A stretch of DNA of 55,475 bases from contig CAZSAK010000018.1 of assembly GCA_964605155.1 (NCBI GenBank), positions 1-55,475 of the forward strand, written 5' to 3'. Positions 34,480 through 42,771 of the stretch are shown one piece after another; position 1 is the first letter of the stretch; each line of letters opens with the position of its first letter. The DNA comes from CAZSAK01 sp964605155 (GTDB taxonomy: Bacteria > Pseudomonadota > Gammaproteobacteria > SZUA-140). Under the pieces are notes generated by a model. That model was not told the DNA's origin. It ran no database searches and saw nothing but the letters and a program-made list of their open reading frames with translations. The translations under genes were made by a program, and so were the position numbers.

Positions 34480-34795
34480 ATATTACCTCCTGTGACATCA
34501 GATGAATGTGAGAAAAGGATTCCAAGCGTACCACGATCCATCTAACAGCACTACTGCCACTGGTTATGTATGAATATTACTACCCGGTCATGAGAGATAT
34601 CATGCGGGATGAGAAACGATGCGACTACATGATCCGGATTACACTGATAAGTACTGATAAATCAGGTGCTAATAATCCTGTAACTGTTATTGTGAATTCT
34701 TTATCAATTATAGGGTTTTTATTCTCCCAGGTACCGGTCAATGCAAGGCCGGACACTCCTCATCCGGCCTTGCTCGAACCGGAGTACCTGCCATT
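34480..34795. other. Non-coding stretch between peroxiredoxin and YgaP-like genes
   Basis: No credible gene is seen. On the minus strand it should hold the peroxiredoxin promoter, and a TATAAT-like box lies near 34705-34710. A direct repeat ACTGATAA occurs twice ten bases apart near 34643-34660. The hairpin at 34743-34773 is listed separately. Confidence 0.5.
34743..34773 (-). terminator. Strong hairpin after the YgaP-like pair
   Basis: GCAAGGCCGGA (34743-34753) pairs perfectly with TCCGGCCTTGC (34763-34773), loop nine bases. It lies 23 bases past the end of the distal YgaP-like gene. There is no clear T run, so it may rather be a 3'-end stabilising stem. Confidence 0.6.
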
Positions 34796-35116
34796 TCAAC
34801 TGCGACCTTGATACCGGACAGTCACCGGAATAGCGTGAGATCGAAGATATGAATATGTCCTTCTCCCTGCCATCCGGTTACTGCCGGTATTCTTGTTCGT
34901 TACCTTGTCGGCCAGTGCATAAACAGGATCCAGACCTGTGATAGCAGTCAACACCGTATAGATACAGAGAAACGATGCTGCGACGATCTGCGAGGCCTCA
35001 GGCAAAGCCCCTGCCAACACCAAGAAGATCGCACTGCCACCAATGACAACCCGAAAGCCGCGATCCTTGTCCTGAATCTGACCGGCGTAGCTGTGATTGT
35101 GAATACTCTTGCTCAT
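34796..35116 (-). CDS. YgaP-like small membrane protein (DUF2892-like), copy 2
   Basis: A 106-residue protein with two membrane segments (about 24-42 and 46-66), the pattern of the YgaP/DUF2892 family. RGFRVVIGGSAIFLVLAGAL and IVAASFLCIYTVLTAITGLDPVYALAD form the core. The ATG at 35116 is chosen for the upstream GAGGAGG. It is a clear paralogue of the gene 22 bp upstream; the first 70 residues align closely, but this copy has an extra basic tail of about 20 residues. Function is not known; members can carry sulphur-transfer domains, but this one is only the membrane part. Confidence 0.75.
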   Translation of the reverse strand: MSKSIHNHSYAGQIQDKDRGFRVVIGGSAIFLVLAGALPEASQIVAASFLCIYTVLTAITGLDPVYALADKVTNKNTGSNRMAGRRTYSYLRSHAIPVTVRYQGRS

Positions 35117-35138
35117 TGTATATTCCTCCTCTTGCATA

Positions 35139-35402
35139 TTACTTGTAATTTAAAGCCAGACGCCTGCTGATGCGGGTACGTCGGGAGAATGTTTCGCTGA
35201 TCGCGTAAACAGGATCCAGGCCGACGATCGCCGTCATGACTGTGTAGATACACAGAAACGAAGCCGCAACCACCTGCTGTACCTCTGGTAGCGCCCCTGT
35301 TAACACTGCGATTATTGCGGCACTGCCAATGACGACGCGAAAGCCGCGTTCTTTATCCTGAATCTGACCTGCAAAGTTACGAGCTTGTATTTCCTTGTTC
35401 AT
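35139..35402 (-). CDS. YgaP-like small membrane protein (DUF2892-like), copy 1
   Basis: An 87-residue protein: FAGQIQDKERGFRVVIGSAA, then two membrane helices and FLCIYTVMTAIVGLDPVYAI. The ATG at 35402 follows GGAGGAACATCC and is preferred to an upstream frame start at 35480, which would run through the promoter. It is the first gene of the tandem pair and divergent from the LitR/CarH-type regulator. The promoter in front has overlapping TTGTACA repeats, so it is a likely target of that regulator. I infer regulation; the role of the membrane protein itself is unknown. Confidence 0.75.
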   Translation of the reverse strand: MNKEIQARNFAGQIQDKERGFRVVIGSAAIIAVLTGALPEVQQVVAASFLCIYTVMTAIVGLDPVYAISETFSRRTRISRRLALNYK

Positions 35403-35471
35403 TGGATGTTCCTCCAAGTATGTGTTGACGACCTTGATATAATCTCGGCCCTGATCTTGGCCTTGGATAAT

Positions 35472-35499
35472 ATTGTACATACATTGTACATGTTGTCAA
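35472..35499 (-). promoter_or_regulatory. Sigma-70 promoter of the YgaP-like pair
   Basis: Read on the minus strand: TTGACA (35499-35494), a 16-base spacer, TACAAT (35477-35472). It would start transcription near 35465, about 60 bases before the first gene's start. The TTGTACA repeats overlap the spacer and -10 box. Confidence 0.7.
35473..35490. promoter_or_regulatory. 11-bp-spaced TTGTACA repeats, candidate LitR/CarH operator
   Basis: TTGTACA occurs at 35473-35479 and 35484-35490, exactly 11 bases apart. Related TTGTATA copies lie at 35504, 35521 and 35570. CarH of Thermus is known to dock its MerR-type domains on 11-bp direct repeats across a promoter. The position over the -10 and spacer of the divergent promoter fits repression. 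Binding is inferred. Confidence 0.6.
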
Positions 35500-35550
35500 C
35501 TGTTTGTATATATTATTATATTGTATAAAATCAAAATGTTATTAATTTTC

Positions 35551-35578
35551 TTGTTTAATAATATAATTTTTGTATAAT
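35551..35578 (+). promoter_or_regulatory. Candidate promoter of the LitR-type regulator
   Basis: TTGTTT (35551-35556), 16 bases, TATAAT (35573-35578). A TTGTATA motif at 35570 overlaps the -10 box, which would allow autoregulation. The leader is about 105 bases and contains a perfect small hairpin CGCTGA-TT-TCAGCG at 35623-35636. Confidence 0.55.
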
Positions 35579-35688
35579 TATTATATGGATTTGCTGGAAC
35601 CAGGCTGTATGGGAGGCTGAGACGCTGATTTCAGCGATCGAAACAATATGCAAGGATTAACATATAATAGCTATACAAGGGTTAGACA

Positions 35689-36612
35689 ATGACACAGGCA
35701 ACAAGCAACGAAGAACACGACGCGACTCACCTGTTCCCGATTCGCACGGTATGTTCGGTCACCGGTATCAATCCGGTAACCCTCCGCGCCTGGGAACGAC
35801 GCTATGGATTGATCAAGCCACAGCGTACAAAGAAAGGCCACCGGCTTTATACACAGGCGGATATCGACTTAATCAATGAAACCGTCCGGCTGCTGGACAA
35901 GGGTATTCCAATCGGTCAGGTCCGGCAGGTCCTCAAGAATCGTAAGGATGAAAGCGCCTCATCGAGCACAGCTAAAGATCACTGGTCAACCTACATCGAG
36001 GACATGATCAGTGCCATCGCATTATTTGATGAAGACCGGCTGGATGCGATATACAACGAAGCATTATCTCTGTATCCCGTCGACACGGTAATGCGCTGGC
36101 TTATCATCCCGCTGCTAAGGCGGCTCGGACTACGCTGGGAAACCGGGGAAGGCAGCGTTGCCGAAGAACATTTCTTCGCTGTTTTCATGCGCAACAAACT
36201 TGGGGCGCGTTTTCATCACCTGCGCGGCCAACGTCATGGCCCGAAGATATTGGTCGCCTGTCTGCCGCATGAGCACCATGAATTAGGGCTGTTGCTGTTT
36301 TCCCTGATGGCAAAGTCCCTCGGATATGAGATCGTCACGCTCGGTCCTAACATGCCGCTGGATGATTTGCCCGTTACAGTCAAGCGTGCACACTGTGATG
36401 CCATCGTGCTGGCCGGATCACTGGCATACGATTACAGGCAAATTGCAACAGACCTGAAAAAATTACAGGGCAATGTCAACGTCCCGGTCTTCGTGGGCGG
36501 CAGCTATTCCATGACGGCGCGTGATGTCATAACCGGGGCAGGCGCAATTCCGCTCGGTGAAGACATGACGCAAGCCCTGAAGCAAATCAAACGCGTACTC
36601 AATACCGCCTGA
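35689..36612 (+). CDS. MerR-family regulator with B12-binding domain (LitR/CarH type)
   Basis: A 307-residue predicted adenosylcobalamin-dependent repressor. A MerR helix-turn-helix (about 14-83) includes NPVTLRAWERRYGLIKPQRT and GHRLYTQADI. A helical cap domain (about 98-180) carries the motif W150-x9-E160-H161, which surrounds the adenosyl group in CarH. A Rossmann-like B12 domain (186-305) carries E195-x-H197-x-x-G200, the lower-ligand motif. The residue after W150 is Glu, not the His that forms the light-state ligand in Thermus CarH, so light response is plausible but may differ. It heads an operon with a pyrimidine-dimer glycosylase 46 bp downstream. Confidence 0.9.
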   Translation: MTQATSNEEHDATHLFPIRTVCSVTGINPVTLRAWERRYGLIKPQRTKKGHRLYTQADIDLINETVRLLDKGIPIGQVRQVLKNRKDESASSSTAKDHWSTYIEDMISAIALFDEDRLDAIYNEALSLYPVDTVMRWLIIPLLRRLGLRWETGEGSVAEEHFFAVFMRNKLGARFHHLRGQRHGPKILVACLPHEHHELGLLLFSLMAKSLGYEIVTLGPNMPLDDLPVTVKRAHCDAIVLAGSLAYDYRQIATDLKKLQGNVNVPVFVGGSYSMTARDVITGAGAIPLGEDMTQALKQIKRVLNTA

Positions 36613-36658
36613 TATCCTGCTCGAACGCGACCTGCGCAGAGACCTTAAGGTAATAACG

Positions 36659-37090
36659 ATGAGACTGTGGTCCATACATCCTGCTTATCTCGACAGCAAA
36701 GGCCTGGTTGCCTTGTGGCGTGAAGCATTGCTGGCTCAGGCGGTATTGCATAACAAGGCCCGTGGTTATCACAACCATCCACAACTTGACAGATTTAAAC
36801 AACACACTGATCCAAAGGGCGCAATTGCCACTTATCTGTGCGCCATACACAGAGAAGCAAGGGACAGGGGTTACACATTCGATCACAGTAAAATATTACC
36901 GGGCAGGGTACGCAAACACATAACAGTGACAACTGAACAACTCCATTATGAAGCCAGACACTTGCAACAAAAACTCAAAAACCGTGACCCTCAGGCCTGT
37001 TCATGGATGAGGAAACAAAAACATATTAAACCCCATCCGTTATTTGAAATTCGGCAAGGTCCCATTGCATCCTGGGAGAAATCCAGATAA
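36659..37090 (+). CDS. Pyrimidine-dimer DNA glycosylase (T4 endonuclease V family)
   Basis: A 143-residue basic protein matching the Pyr_excise family: MRLWSIHPAYLDSKGLVALW at the N terminus, then REALLAQAVL. T4 endonuclease V uses the N-terminal amine and Glu23 to cleave the glycosidic bond of a UV-made pyrimidine dimer and nick the strand; Glu22 here is a fair candidate for that acid. NHPQLDRF and DPKGAIATYLCAIHREA are further conserved pieces. AAGGT lies ten bases before the ATG. It follows the LitR/CarH-type regulator on the same strand with no terminator, so UV repair is probably under that regulator's control. Confidence 0.82.
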   Translation: MRLWSIHPAYLDSKGLVALWREALLAQAVLHNKARGYHNHPQLDRFKQHTDPKGAIATYLCAIHREARDRGYTFDHSKILPGRVRKHITVTTEQLHYEARHLQQKLKNRDPQACSWMRKQKHIKPHPLFEIRQGPIASWEKSR

Positions 37091-37123
37091 TGCTGTCAAA
37101 AACTCTTTAGCCTAGGCCCTATC

Positions 37124-38284
37124 ATGCAAGTCCGTTATACTATGTGGCCATTTGATTATTGCCGAATTCGATCCCGTATGGATAGCCTCTCACAACACCG
37201 GCTCCCGGCGCACTACAAGTTATTACTGTTGACACTATTGTTCTCCGTGCAATACACAGGAACACCCGTGTTTGCTCAACAAGAGACCACACCGGTCATC
37301 GTCGATGCAGCTGAAGAGGTTGCGTTGATCGAAGAAGTATCCTTGACGGGCACGGTGATATCACCACGTGTCGCCAACCTCTCGACCGAGGTCAGTGGTA
37401 TCGTGGATGCCATCAATGTCGATATCGGTGATCGCGTGGAAACCGGTGATGAAATCCTGCATCTTAACTCCGAGCTGGAGGAGCTTTCACTGGCCGCAGC
37501 GCGTGCGGTCACCGAACAGGCCGAGCAGGAACTGGCAGACGCCAAACGCCGTCTGACCGATGCCAAAGCCCTGGCTGAACGTCAAACCGTGTCCGCCAAT
37601 GCACTGGAGTCCCTGGCAGCAGAAGTTCGCATTGATAACGCACAGGTAAACCGTTTTCGTGCCGAGGAACAACGACAGGCAGCGCGACTACGCCGTCACA
37701 AACTGACCGCACCATTCTCCGGAGTAATAAACCGTAAACTTGTCGAACAAGGCGAATGGATACAACCGGGTCAGGCAGTCGTCGAACTGGTCGCTACCTC
37801 GAACCTACGCATTGACTTTCAAGTACCTCAATCCGTCTATACAAAAATGGATCAGGCGACAGGCGTCATTGTCAACCTGGATGCATTCTCCGGACAAGGT
37901 TTCGATGGCAAAATCGAGTCGGTCATCCCGGTAAATGATCCAGCCACTCGTACCTTTTTAATCCGCGTGGCACTGGATGAGCCACGGATCAACCTCGCAC
38001 CGGGAATGTCCGCCAGTGCCGCGCTGAAACTGAAAACCGGTAACCGGGGAGTCGTCGTCCAGCGTGATGCCATCATGCGTTATCCTGACGGACGTATCAC
38101 TGTATGGGTAATCAAGCAGGAAAACGGCAAAACCACGGTCTCTGAACGTCAGGTTCAGCCCGGTTCAAGCTTTGATGGCAAGATCGCCATTAACAGTGGC
38201 CTGTCACCCGATGCCCTGGTAGTCATACAGGGCAATGAATCATTACATGAAGGGCAGGCTGTCACAGTAAAGCTCAGTGAATAA
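37124..38284 (+). CDS. RND efflux periplasmic adaptor subunit
   Basis: A protein of up to 386 residues of the membrane-fusion family that links an RND pump to an outer-membrane channel. It has an export signal (LLLLTLLFSVQYTGTPVFA, about 32-50), a lipoyl half (VSLTGTVISPRVANLSTEV and HKLTAPFSGVINRKLVEQG), a helical hairpin between them (about 115-190) and beta-barrel/MP domains. The start is uncertain: ATG at 37124, or 37178, which gives a more normal signal peptide; neither has a strong ribosome site. It precedes the pump gene by 24 bp. No outer-membrane factor gene is nearby. Substrate unknown. Confidence 0.9.
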   Translation: MQVRYTMWPFDYCRIRSRMDSLSQHRLPAHYKLLLLTLLFSVQYTGTPVFAQQETTPVIVDAAEEVALIEEVSLTGTVISPRVANLSTEVSGIVDAINVDIGDRVETGDEILHLNSELEELSLAAARAVTEQAEQELADAKRRLTDAKALAERQTVSANALESLAAEVRIDNAQVNRFRAEEQRQAARLRRHKLTAPFSGVINRKLVEQGEWIQPGQAVVELVATSNLRIDFQVPQSVYTKMDQATGVIVNLDAFSGQGFDGKIESVIPVNDPATRTFLIRVALDEPRINLAPGMSASAALKLKTGNRGVVVQRDAIMRYPDGRITVWVIKQENGKTTVSERQVQPGSSFDGKIAINSGLSPDALVVIQGNESLHEGQAVTVKLSE

Positions 38285-38308
38285 ACAGGTCCTGAATATA
38301 GCACCAGC

Positions 38309-41300
38309 ATGTTCGAACGCATAGTCAATCACGGTATATTAACCGCGGTATGCACTCTCATCATCGCCGTGCTGGGCGTGGTTGCCGCATTCAAGATACC
38401 GGTGCAAATGATTCCGGATCTTGAAGTGCGCACGATCTCCATACGCACTACCTGGCCCGGTGCCACTCCACAAGATATCGAAAAGGAAATCCTTATCGAG
38501 CAGGAAGAGCACCTGCGCAGTGTTCCCGGATTACAGCGCATCGTTTCCTCGGCATCATTCGGGCGCGCCGAGGTGGAAATGGAATTTCCATTCGGGATCA
38601 ACCTGAATCAGACCTTGATCGAGGTTATCAATGCACTAAGTCGCGTCCCCTCCTATCCCAACAATGTCGATGAACCGCGCATCTATGCCACTTCATTCTC
38701 GGCCAATTCGTTCATGTACTTCCGTGTCATGCCTCTGCCGGGCAATCCGCGTAATCTCGACATGTTTCCCATGCAGGACTTCGTGGAGGACAATGTTGCC
38801 ACACGCATGGAAACGGTCCCCGGTGTTTCGGAAGTATCCGTCTACGGCGGTGCCGAAAGGCAAATTCAGATACTCATAGATCCCGCCCGCCTGGCCGAAC
38901 GCAATCTTACCGTGACCCGGGTCCGCCAGGCCATATTACAACGTAACCGTGACATCTCCGGGGGTGAAATCGAATCAGGCAAGCGGCGTTACATGCTGCG
39001 CACCATCGGGCGTTTTCGTGATATTGATGATCTGAAGAACGTCATCATAGATCGCCAGGGTGACGCACTTGTCCGCCTGGGAGACCTTGCCGAGGTCCGA
39101 CTTGGCCATTTCGAAATAAACCGTTACTCGTATACCGATGGCAATCCGGTTATCGGATTGTCTGTGCGTCGTCAGCCCGGTTCCAATGTCATTAACATCA
39201 AGCAGGGCATGATGCAGGAAGTCGACACGATCAACGAAGAGGTTCTGAAGCCGGCCGGCATGCACATGCGACTGATAGCTGATGATGTCGGCTACGTGCA
39301 GGCGTCCGTCTTCAATGTCTGGAAAAACCTGCTGATCGGCGCCGTGTTGGCCAGCATCGTCATGTTCCTGTTTTTGCGTTCAGGCAAGGCAACATTGATA
39401 GGCATCATGGGCATTCCCATTTGTACCATCGCCGCATTTATCGGCCTGTTGGTGACAGGACGGACCATCAATGTGATTTCACTGGCCGGTGTCGCCTTCG
39501 CCATCGGCATGACACTGGATAACAGCATTGTCGTACTCGAAAGTATCGAGCTGGCCTGGCGCAAGGGACTGGATCGCTGGCAGGCCGCCATTGATGGTGT
39601 ACGCAAGGTCTGGCCAGCGGTATTGGCATCGACATTGACAACCGTGCTGGTATTTGTACCCATTGTCTTCATCGCTGAAGAGGCTGGACAGCTGTATTCA
39701 GACATTGCCATCGCTATTTCCGCCTCGATAATAGCGTCGATGTTGATGGCCATCGCCGTGTTGCCTCCGGCTGCCGCACACTTTGCCTTCGGCGAGACCC
39801 GGGATAATCACGACCAGGGCACGACGCGCTGGATGCAATATGTGGTCAACAAGGTCGATTGGTTGATCAATACGCGCACACGCCGGGCGGGCATTATCGC
39901 CGTGGTTGTCGGTATCAGCACAGGGATTATCATTTACTTAACACCCCCGACCGAATACCTGCCGGAAGGTGAAGAGCCCAAGTTATTCGCCAGTATGAGC
40001 CCACCGACAGGATACAATATCGAGACCATGAAACGGATCGGTAATGAAATTCAGGAATATTTCCTGCCTTTTCTGGAAGACAGCCCCGAGCAGTACGACA
40101 ACGGTGAAAAGGAAGTACCGGCCATGTCGTATTTCAATCTCAGTATACAGGCCACGGGCATCCGCATCATCGCACAACCAAAAGAGCCCAAATACATCAA
40201 GGCACTGATGGACGCGATTGATCGCAAATATCAAAGCTATGTGGGAATGCGTTCATTCGTGTCACGTGGTTCCATCATTACCAGTAATAACGGCGGTACC
40301 CGTAGCGTCAACCTCGACATATCGGGGCCAAACCTGCCCGATATCTACGAGGTGGCCAAACAGGCCGAAAACCGTGCCAGGGATGTGTTCGAACAACCTC
40401 CCCGGATCCGTGCCAATCCATCCTCGTTGACATTGTCTCAACCACTGGTAGAAATCAGGCCTGACTGGGAGCGTTTGGCGGAAACCGGTATGTCCAATGC
40501 CGACATGGGCTTCACCATAGCGGCTTTGACCGATGGCGCTTTTGTCGACGAGTACTATCTCGAAGACAATAAGATCGATATCTATATCTACAGCAATGCA
40601 GGCAACAACGCCTCACTGGAAACCCTGGACAGGATGCCGGTCTATACCCCGGCTAATGCCGTGGTACCGATGTCATCACTTGCCAGGGTAGTGGAAACTG
40701 TGGGTACCAGCGACATCCGCCGTGTCGACGGCAGGCGCACCGTAACACTGAACATCATCCCGCCGGATAACATCGCACTGGAAACAGGCGTGGATATCGT
40801 CAAGCATGATGTCATAAAATACCTGCGGGATTCGGGCAGAATCCCCAATAATGTGAAAATCAAAATATCAGGGGCAAGTGACCAGCTGGATGCAACGCGT
40901 GCTTCGCTCACCACCAATTACATGGTGGCCCTGGTGATTATTTATTTGATACTGGTCGCCATCTTCTCACATTGGGGATATCCGTTGTTGATCATGACGA
41001 CCATTCCTCTGGGAATCGCCTCGGGTATCGTTGGCTTGTGGCTGTTGAACCTTGTCGGTTCATGGCTGCCCCATTTCGGCTATCCTGCACTGCACCAGTC
41101 ATTCGATATGATTACCATGCTTGGCTTTCTGATACTCATGGGAACAGTCGTCAATAATCCAATTCTGATTGTGCATCAAGCAATGATAAACGTACGCGAC
41201 AACCATATGGCCGCTGCGCAAGCCGTACGCGATGCCGTCAATATCCGCCTGCGTCCTATCGCCATGACTACCCTGACGACCGTTTGTGGCCTGGCACCGC

Positions 41301-41443
41301 TGGTATTGCTACCCGGAGAAGGAACAGAACTCTATCGCGGGGTCGGCATCATCGTGATGTTCGGACTGGTGGGGACCGCAATCGTTACGCTGACTTTCCT
41401 GCCCGCACTGACAACCGCCGTCCTTGCCCGGCGCAAGCCTTAA
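38309..41443 (+). CDS. RND family efflux transporter permease
   Basis: A 1044-residue inner-membrane pump with 12 helices and two large periplasmic loops. Family marks include the N-terminal FKIPVQMIPDLEVRTISIRT, WPGATPQDIEKEI, and VISLAGVAFAIGMTLDNSIVVLE with the proton-relay acidic residue in helix 4. A second repeat half ends in MGTVVNNPILIVHQA and RPIAMTTLTTVCGLAPLVL. Helix 4 has a single Asp (GMTLDNSIV) rather than the DD of AcrB, as is common in the AcrB-like branch of uncertain substrate. It works with the adaptor 24 bp upstream. Confidence 0.92.
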   Translation: MFERIVNHGILTAVCTLIIAVLGVVAAFKIPVQMIPDLEVRTISIRTTWPGATPQDIEKEILIEQEEHLRSVPGLQRIVSSASFGRAEVEMEFPFGINLNQTLIEVINALSRVPSYPNNVDEPRIYATSFSANSFMYFRVMPLPGNPRNLDMFPMQDFVEDNVATRMETVPGVSEVSVYGGAERQIQILIDPARLAERNLTVTRVRQAILQRNRDISGGEIESGKRRYMLRTIGRFRDIDDLKNVIIDRQGDALVRLGDLAEVRLGHFEINRYSYTDGNPVIGLSVRRQPGSNVINIKQGMMQEVDTINEEVLKPAGMHMRLIADDVGYVQASVFNVWKNLLIGAVLASIVMFLFLRSGKATLIGIMGIPICTIAAFIGLLVTGRTINVISLAGVAFAIGMTLDNSIVVLESIELAWRKGLDRWQAAIDGVRKVWPAVLASTLTTVLVFVPIVFIAEEAGQLYSDIAIAISASIIASMLMAIAVLPPAAAHFAFGETRDNHDQGTTRWMQYVVNKVDWLINTRTRRAGIIAVVVGISTGIIIYLTPPTEYLPEGEEPKLFASMSPPTGYNIETMKRIGNEIQEYFLPFLEDSPEQYDNGEKEVPAMSYFNLSIQATGIRIIAQPKEPKYIKALMDAIDRKYQSYVGMRSFVSRGSIITSNNGGTRSVNLDISGPNLPDIYEVAKQAENRARDVFEQPPRIRANPSSLTLSQPLVEIRPDWERLAETGMSNADMGFTIAALTDGAFVDEYYLEDNKIDIYIYSNAGNNASLETLDRMPVYTPANAVVPMSSLARVVETVGTSDIRRVDGRRTVTLNIIPPDNIALETGVDIVKHDVIKYLRDSGRIPNNVKIKISGASDQLDATRASLTTNYMVALVIIYLILVAIFSHWGYPLLIMTTIPLGIASGIVGLWLLNLVGSWLPHFGYPALHQSFDMITMLGFLILMGTVVNNPILIVHQAMINVRDNHMAAAQAVRDAVNIRLRPIAMTTLTTVCGLAPLVLLPGEGTELYRGVGIIVMFGLVGTAIVTLTFLPALTTAVLARRKP

Positions 41444-41503
41444 CAGCAAGGTAAATGATACTGGATACATGAACTGTAACCCCTGGATGTTTCAATCGTT
41501 GTC

Positions 41504-41836
41504 TTATCCCGTTGCCTTGTCCATGCACTGCTTGAACACCTCGACATAGAAATCCTCCGGTGTATCCTGCCAAAGATAGGCCGTCATCATCGTGGTTAAC
41601 AACTCCAGCATATAGTCCTTTTCGACAGTCGAAAGGTCATGATTGAAACGGGTGACCTCAAGCGCCAGCTCCGCAGGTACTCCAAGCCGCGAATTTATTA
41701 CGGAATCGAAACCGATCATCGCATGGGCGTGGCAGGCGGGGTAAATATCGTCTTCAGCAGAGCCGGTACCGGCGATGTTGCCGGTTGATACCGTAGCGCA
41801 GGCTGACAAAACAAGGATACAAAAGAACCGCTTCAT
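41504..41836 (-). CDS. Small predicted lipoprotein of unknown function
   Basis: A 110-residue protein. The N terminus MKRFFCILVLSACATVSTG has a good lipobox (LSAC), so it is probably lipidated at Cys13. The mature part includes DDIYPACHAHAMIGFDSVIN, a helical middle with LSTVEKDYMLELLTTMMTAYLW and a second cysteine near the end (VFKQCMD). The two mature cysteines might form a disulphide. I do not recognise the family. It is convergent with the RND pump and about 180 bp from the YjbQ gene. Confidence 0.65.
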   Translation of the reverse strand: MKRFFCILVLSACATVSTGNIAGTGSAEDDIYPACHAHAMIGFDSVINSRLGVPAELALEVTRFNHDLSTVEKDYMLELLTTMMTAYLWQDTPEDFYVEVFKQCMDKATG

Positions 41837-42019
41837 CTTCTGTGACTCCTGTACGACAGTGACACGGTTTAATTGACACTGTCGTCATTCCGTCTGTTAA
41901 TTAATTAGACTGCGCGGGAATGGGAATGGTTCAAGTCCCTAAGGGCTTCAAGGTATTGTTTAGTATATAAACTACCTCGGAATGATGACGGCGTGATGGG
42001 ATGCAGGCTATCCGGGGCT

Positions 42020-42427
42020 TCAATCATCCCTCAAGACGGTACACACAACCTGGCGTTCGGTGCGCGGCCCGTCGAACTCGCACAGAAAGATATTCTGCCA
42101 GGTTGACAGGCCCAGCTCATGATCGATGATCGGTATGGTCTCCGATGGGCCGATCAGCCCGGCCTTCAGATGTGCATCGCCGTTACCATCCTGCTGGTCG
42201 TGCAACCAGATACCCCTGGGAATCATCTGGCGAAGCAGATTGACAACATCCGTCTGTACGCTTTCATCCCAGTTTTCCTGGATCATGATGGCGGCGGTTG
42301 CGCCCTGAACATAGACTGATGCAAGACCGTCACGGACACCGCTGGTGCTGACGGTCTGCTTGACATGCGCGGTAATATCGACCAGCGTTTCACGCGCATG
42401 GGTGGCAACTCTGATGATCTCACGCAC
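42020..42427 (-). CDS. YjbQ family protein (UPF0047)
   Basis: A 135-residue single-domain protein of the YjbQ family, small beta-rich enzymes that form trimers. Some members show weak thiamine-phosphate synthase activity; the true role is unsettled. Conserved blocks are VYVQGATAAIMIQENWDESVQTDV, HLKAGLIGPSETIPI, and LGLSTWQNIFLCEFDGPRTER (the last slightly over-long block is given by its ends, near 108-128). It is the last gene of an SDR-cupin-yjbQ operon with 14-15 bp spacings. Confidence 0.88.
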   Translation of the reverse strand: MREIIRVATHARETLVDITAHVKQTVSTSGVRDGLASVYVQGATAAIMIQENWDESVQTDVVNLLRQMIPRGIWLHDQQDGNGDAHLKAGLIGPSETIPIIDHELGLSTWQNIFLCEFDGPRTERQVVCTVLRDD

Positions 42428-42442
42428 TCTGCAGTTCCAACT

Positions 42443-42757
42443 TTAGTATTTCACCGCGTCCAGGCTCACAACAGGTTCATCACCGACAACCTCAGCACTA
42501 TGCACCATGTCCCTGGGCACAACGAGTGTATCACCCGCCCCGAGGATGACGCTCTCGCCCTGCATCACCATCCTGAAACGGCCGGACAGGACCGCGTCGA
42601 TCTTGTCGTCCTGATGGGAATGATCAGGAAAATAGGTGCCGGGCGGATAGACATAACGGGTAACCTGATAGCCCCTGGCTTGCAATTTCCGGCGCAGGGC
42701 CGTCTCGCTCAGCTCACCGTCTTCTGCCGTATTCCAGCTTTCAAGATCCAGTGACAT
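42443..42757 (-). CDS. Cupin-domain protein
   Basis: A 104-residue single-cupin protein. The metal-binding first motif appears as YFPDHSHQDDKIDAVLSGRF (two histidines and an acidic residue) and the second as LGAGDTLVVPRDMVHSAEVV. It is probably a small metal-dependent or sugar/ligand-binding cupin; specificity cannot be told. It is tightly packed between an SDR gene (14 bp) and yjbQ (15 bp) on the same strand, so the three likely serve one pathway. A different cupin is encoded at 48522. Confidence 0.85.
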   Translation of the reverse strand: MSLDLESWNTAEDGELSETALRRKLQARGYQVTRYVYPPGTYFPDHSHQDDKIDAVLSGRFRMVMQGESVILGAGDTLVVPRDMVHSAEVVGDEPVVSLDAVKY

Positions 42758-42771
42758 GGTGCAAACTCCTG

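Noticed and set aside
34566..34811. 81-codon open frame on the plus strand between peroxiredoxin and YgaP-like genes
   Set aside because: It has no ribosome site, runs through the strong hairpin at 34743-34773 and overlaps the end of a real gene; composition is not protein-like.
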